This document shows positions 15,809-17,640 of a DNA stretch of 17,640 bases, piece after piece. The DNA is taken from positions 1-17,640 of the forward strand of contig JASLMY010000093.1 of assembly GCA_030746295.1 (NCBI GenBank), read 5' to 3'. The DNA is from Alphaproteobacteria bacterium. Its GTDB lineage: Bacteria > Pseudomonadota > Alphaproteobacteria > GCA-2731375. Below the pieces are notes generated by a model. That model was not told the DNA's origin. It was given only the letters and a program-made list of their open reading frames with translations, and searched no databases. Position 1 is the first letter of the stretch, and the number at the start of each line of letters is the position of its first letter. A program made the translations under genes and the position numbers.

Positions 15809-16606
15809 TTACTGATCCCGGTAGACCGGCTCGCGCTTCTCGAAGAAGGCGTTGATGCCTTCGGTGAAGTTGGGGCTCTGGATCGTCAGCACCTGGTTGC
15901 GGTCCTCCAGGGCGATCGCGGCCTCGAGGCTGGGCGCATCCACCGTCATGTTGAGGCATTCTTTGGTCAGCTTCAGACCCAAGGGCGATGCCGCCAACAT
16001 CTCCTCCAGGTAGGGCTTGGCCGCTTCTTTCAGGCGCTCGTCGGCCACCACCTCGGAGACGAGGCCGGTGGCTAATGCCCGCTCAGGCCCCATGAAGCGC
16101 CCGGTCAGCATCAGCTCCGAGGCGGCCGAGAGACCGATCATCCGCGGCAGCATATAGCTGACACCGACGTCGCAAGAGGTGAGGCCGAGCTTCAGGAAGG
16201 CGCAGTTCATGCGGGCGCTGGCGCCTGCGATGCGGATGTCGGCTGCCAGCATCAGACCGAGGCCGCCGCCGGTGGCCGCGCCCTGCACCAGGGCGACGAT
16301 CGGCTGCGGGCAGCGGCGCATCGCCATGATGATCTCCGAGACCCGGCGTTGACCGCGGATGTCGGGCGGGATTCCGTTCGCCACAACGCCGCGGATCTCC
16401 TTGATGTCGATGCCGGCGCAGAAGGCCCGGCCGGCACCCCGCATGACGACGATGCGGACCTCCTCGTCACGGCAGAGGCTGTGGAAATAGTCGCCCAGCT
16501 CGTCGACCATCTGGGAATTGAGGGCGTTCAGCCGCTCTGGCCGGTTCAGCGTCAGCCAGTCGACCGCGCCCTCCTTCTCGATCTCCAAGGTCTCGTAGTT
16601 CGCCAT
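15809..16606 (-). CDS. enoyl-CoA hydratase/isomerase (crotonase) family protein
   Basis: The ATG at 16606 has GAGGTG upstream and gives a 265-residue protein, the normal crotonase length; a longer frame from 16672 adds nothing recognisable. The crotonase fold is evident from WLTLNRPERLNALN (17-30), the first oxyanion-hole region AFCAGIDIKEI (61-71), the second VQGAATGGGLGLMLAADIRIA (107-127), and the C-terminal EGINAFFEKREPVY. It should bind an acyl-CoA in the cytoplasm. The two glutamates that hydrate enoyl-CoA (E144 and E164 in rat mitochondrial hydratase) are replaced here by glycine in GGGLGLML and by a hydrophobic residue in NCAFLKLGL. D146 in SCDVGVSY aligns with the catalytic Asp of dienoyl-CoA isomerases. 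The gene is therefore probably an isomerase or another crotonase reaction rather than a standard hydratase. It diverges from a ThDP enzyme gene with 155 bp between them. Confidence 0.92.
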   Translation of the reverse strand: MANYETLEIEKEGAVDWLTLNRPERLNALNSQMVDELGDYFHSLCRDEEVRIVVMRGAGRAFCAGIDIKEIRGVVANGIPPDIRGQRRVSEIIMAMRRCPQPIVALVQGAATGGGLGLMLAADIRIAGASARMNCAFLKLGLTSCDVGVSYMLPRMIGLSAASELMLTGRFMGPERALATGLVSEVVADERLKEAAKPYLEEMLAASPLGLKLTKECLNMTVDAPSLEAAIALEDRNQVLTIQSPNFTEGINAFFEKREPVYRDQ

Positions 16607-16671
16607 CAGGCACCTCGTGTCGTCTGCTTCGATCGGGCCGGAATTGTCCTCTGCCCGAGGCGGCCCTTGCA

Positions 16672-16716
16672 ACAGGCCGAATGGTCGCAGCCGTTTGCCG
16701 GCCCGCTCGGGCCTGT
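16672..16716. promoter_or_regulatory. nested inverted repeats in the crotonase/ThDP-enzyme divergent region
   Basis: ACAGGCC (16672-16678) and GGCCTGT (16710-16716) are perfect 7-base inverted arms. Within and overlapping the second arm, GGCCCG (16700-16705) and CGGGCC (16708-16713) form a tighter repeat with a 2-base centre. The segment lies 46-90 bp before the ThDP gene and 66-110 bp before the crotonase gene. It may be a shared operator or looped operator pair. Confidence 0.3.
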
Positions 16717-16761
16717 GCTAAGCGATTTCACGGAATAAACAAACGCGTGAGAGGGTAGGCA

Positions 16762-17640
16762 ATGAGTGGAGCCGAGGTGAACAGGATCACGGGCCGGTCG
16801 GCGTTTCTGTCGGTCCTGAAGGACGAGGGGGTGAGCCACCTCTTCGGCAACCCGGGCACGACCGAGCTGCCGATCATGCACGCGCTGAAAGACCACCCGG
16901 ACCTGACTTACGTCCTCGGCCTGCAGGAATCGATCGTGGTCGCGATGGCCGAGGGCTTCAGCCGTGCCTCGGGCAAGCTTTCGGCCTGCAACGTGCACGT
17001 AGCACCCGGCCTCGGCAACGCCATGGGCGCGCTCTACAACGCCAAGTTCACCGGCACGCCAATGATCCTGACCGCCGGCCAGCAGGAGCAGGGTCACGGC
17101 CTGACCGAGCCTTTGCTCTACGACCCCCTGGTGCCGATCGCCCAGCCGCTGGTCAAATGGGCGGCCGAGATCAACCGCCTCGACGATTTGCCGCGGATCG
17201 TTCGCCGCGCCGCCAAGATCGCGCTGACGCCGCCGACGGGCCCCGTCTTCATCTCGCTGCCGGGCGACATCCTGAACGACGAGGGGGCGATCGAGCTCGG
17301 CGGCCGCACCCGCGTCGAGGCCGCCGGCCGGCCCTCGGATGAGACCTTGGCGCGGCTCGCCGACCGCCTGTTGGCGGCCAAGAAGCCGGTGATCGTCGCC
17401 GGCCACGAGGTCCAGAGCGGCGACGCGCTGGCCGAGGCGGCCCGCTTCGCCGAGGTCCTGGGGGCGCCGGTCTATCAGCAGACCGTGCCCTGGGGGGCGC
17501 ATTTCCTCTCTGAGCACCCGGCCTTCATGGGCGCGCTGACCCGCGAGCAGGCCGAGGTCCGCGACGCCCTCTCCGACTACGACCTTCTGGTCTGCCTCGG
17601 CGCCGACGTCTTGCGCATGTCGGTCTGGAGCGAGGTCGAC
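16762..17640 (+). CDS. ThDP-dependent decarboxylase, benzoylformate decarboxylase-like, C-terminus outside window
   Basis: ATG at 16762, preceded by AGAGGG, opens a frame of 293 codons with no stop before the window edge. Full members have about 530-570 residues, so roughly the pyrimidine-binding domain and most of the central domain are present. Key positions follow benzoylformate decarboxylase: FGNPGTTELP (28-37) with T33 in place of its active-site Ser26, GLQESIVVAMAEGFSRASG (53-71) with the cofactor-activating E56 (E47 in that enzyme), and VHVAPGLGNAMGALYN near 78-93 with H79 matching His70. LTAGQQEQGHGL, PLVKWAAEI and PPTGPVFISLPGDIL continue the match. The cytoplasmic enzyme probably decarboxylates or ligates a 2-keto acid. 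The ThDP/Mg motif (GDG...N) lies beyond the window. It diverges from the crotonase gene, suggesting a shared catabolic route. Acetolactate-synthase or oxalyl-CoA-type activity cannot be excluded. Confidence 0.9.
   Translation, partial: MSGAEVNRITGRSAFLSVLKDEGVSHLFGNPGTTELPIMHALKDHPDLTYVLGLQESIVVAMAEGFSRASGKLSACNVHVAPGLGNAMGALYNAKFTGTPMILTAGQQEQGHGLTEPLLYDPLVPIAQPLVKWAAEINRLDDLPRIVRRAAKIALTPPTGPVFISLPGDILNDEGAIELGGRTRVEAAGRPSDETLARLADRLLAAKKPVIVAGHEVQSGDALAEAARFAEVLGAPVYQQTVPWGAHFLSEHPAFMGALTREQAEVRDALSDYDLLVCLGADVLRMSVWSEVD

Overview
The window comes from a high-GC bacterium, most likely an alphaproteobacterium of the Rhodospirillales or a neighbouring order. This is inferred from the GC-rich third codon positions, the mix of protein families, and a SqrR/BigR-type ArsR regulator; no rRNA or other marker fixes the taxon. 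No tRNA, rRNA, CRISPR array, insertion sequence or phage gene was seen. Genes are short accessory operons on both strands, with one housekeeping gene (glnS) and one RNA helicase among them. Most reliable starts lie inside the longest open frames, because high GC lengthens frames upstream and also creates long antisense frames.

Bases 1-5400 look like an envelope and sulfur region. On the minus strand, a periplasmic substrate-binding domain fused to an OmpA peptidoglycan-binding domain (313-2085) is followed after 11 bp by a membrane-anchored proline-rich protein that runs off the window edge (1-301). A divergent exported Sel1-repeat protein (2432-3244) precedes a YeeE/YedE sulfur-compound transporter (3314-4297). 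Next come a small predicted lipoprotein on the other strand (4355-4720) and an ArsR-family regulator (5044-5373). Its two cysteines, C41 and C107, are at the positions used by the persulfide sensor SqrR, so the transporter and regulator probably form a reactive-sulfur response module.

Bases 5400-8540 hold a RhlE-like DEAD-box helicase and glutaminyl-tRNA synthetase, both on the minus strand. Bases 8614-13442 look catabolic. An FAD/GcvT-type N-demethylating dehydrogenase of the dimethylglycine/sarcosine dehydrogenase class (9406-11820) is followed 18 bp later by a dimethylargininase (8614-9387). Divergent from them is an amidase-signature enzyme (12039-13442), whose start codon overlaps the stop of a possible 12-codon leader peptide. 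Together they suggest use of N-methylated amino acids and amides, but no substrate can be read from the sequence.

Bases 13443-15808 hold an MFS transporter and an AdaA-type methylation-responsive regulator that overlap by 8 bp on the minus strand. The transporter has clearly lower GC than its neighbours, and a 50-codon coding-like fragment without a start lies downstream. Bases 15809-17640 hold a divergent pair: a crotonase-fold enzyme lacking both classical catalytic glutamates, and the first 293 codons of a benzoylformate-decarboxylase-like ThDP enzyme. The 155 bp between them contain several inverted repeats.
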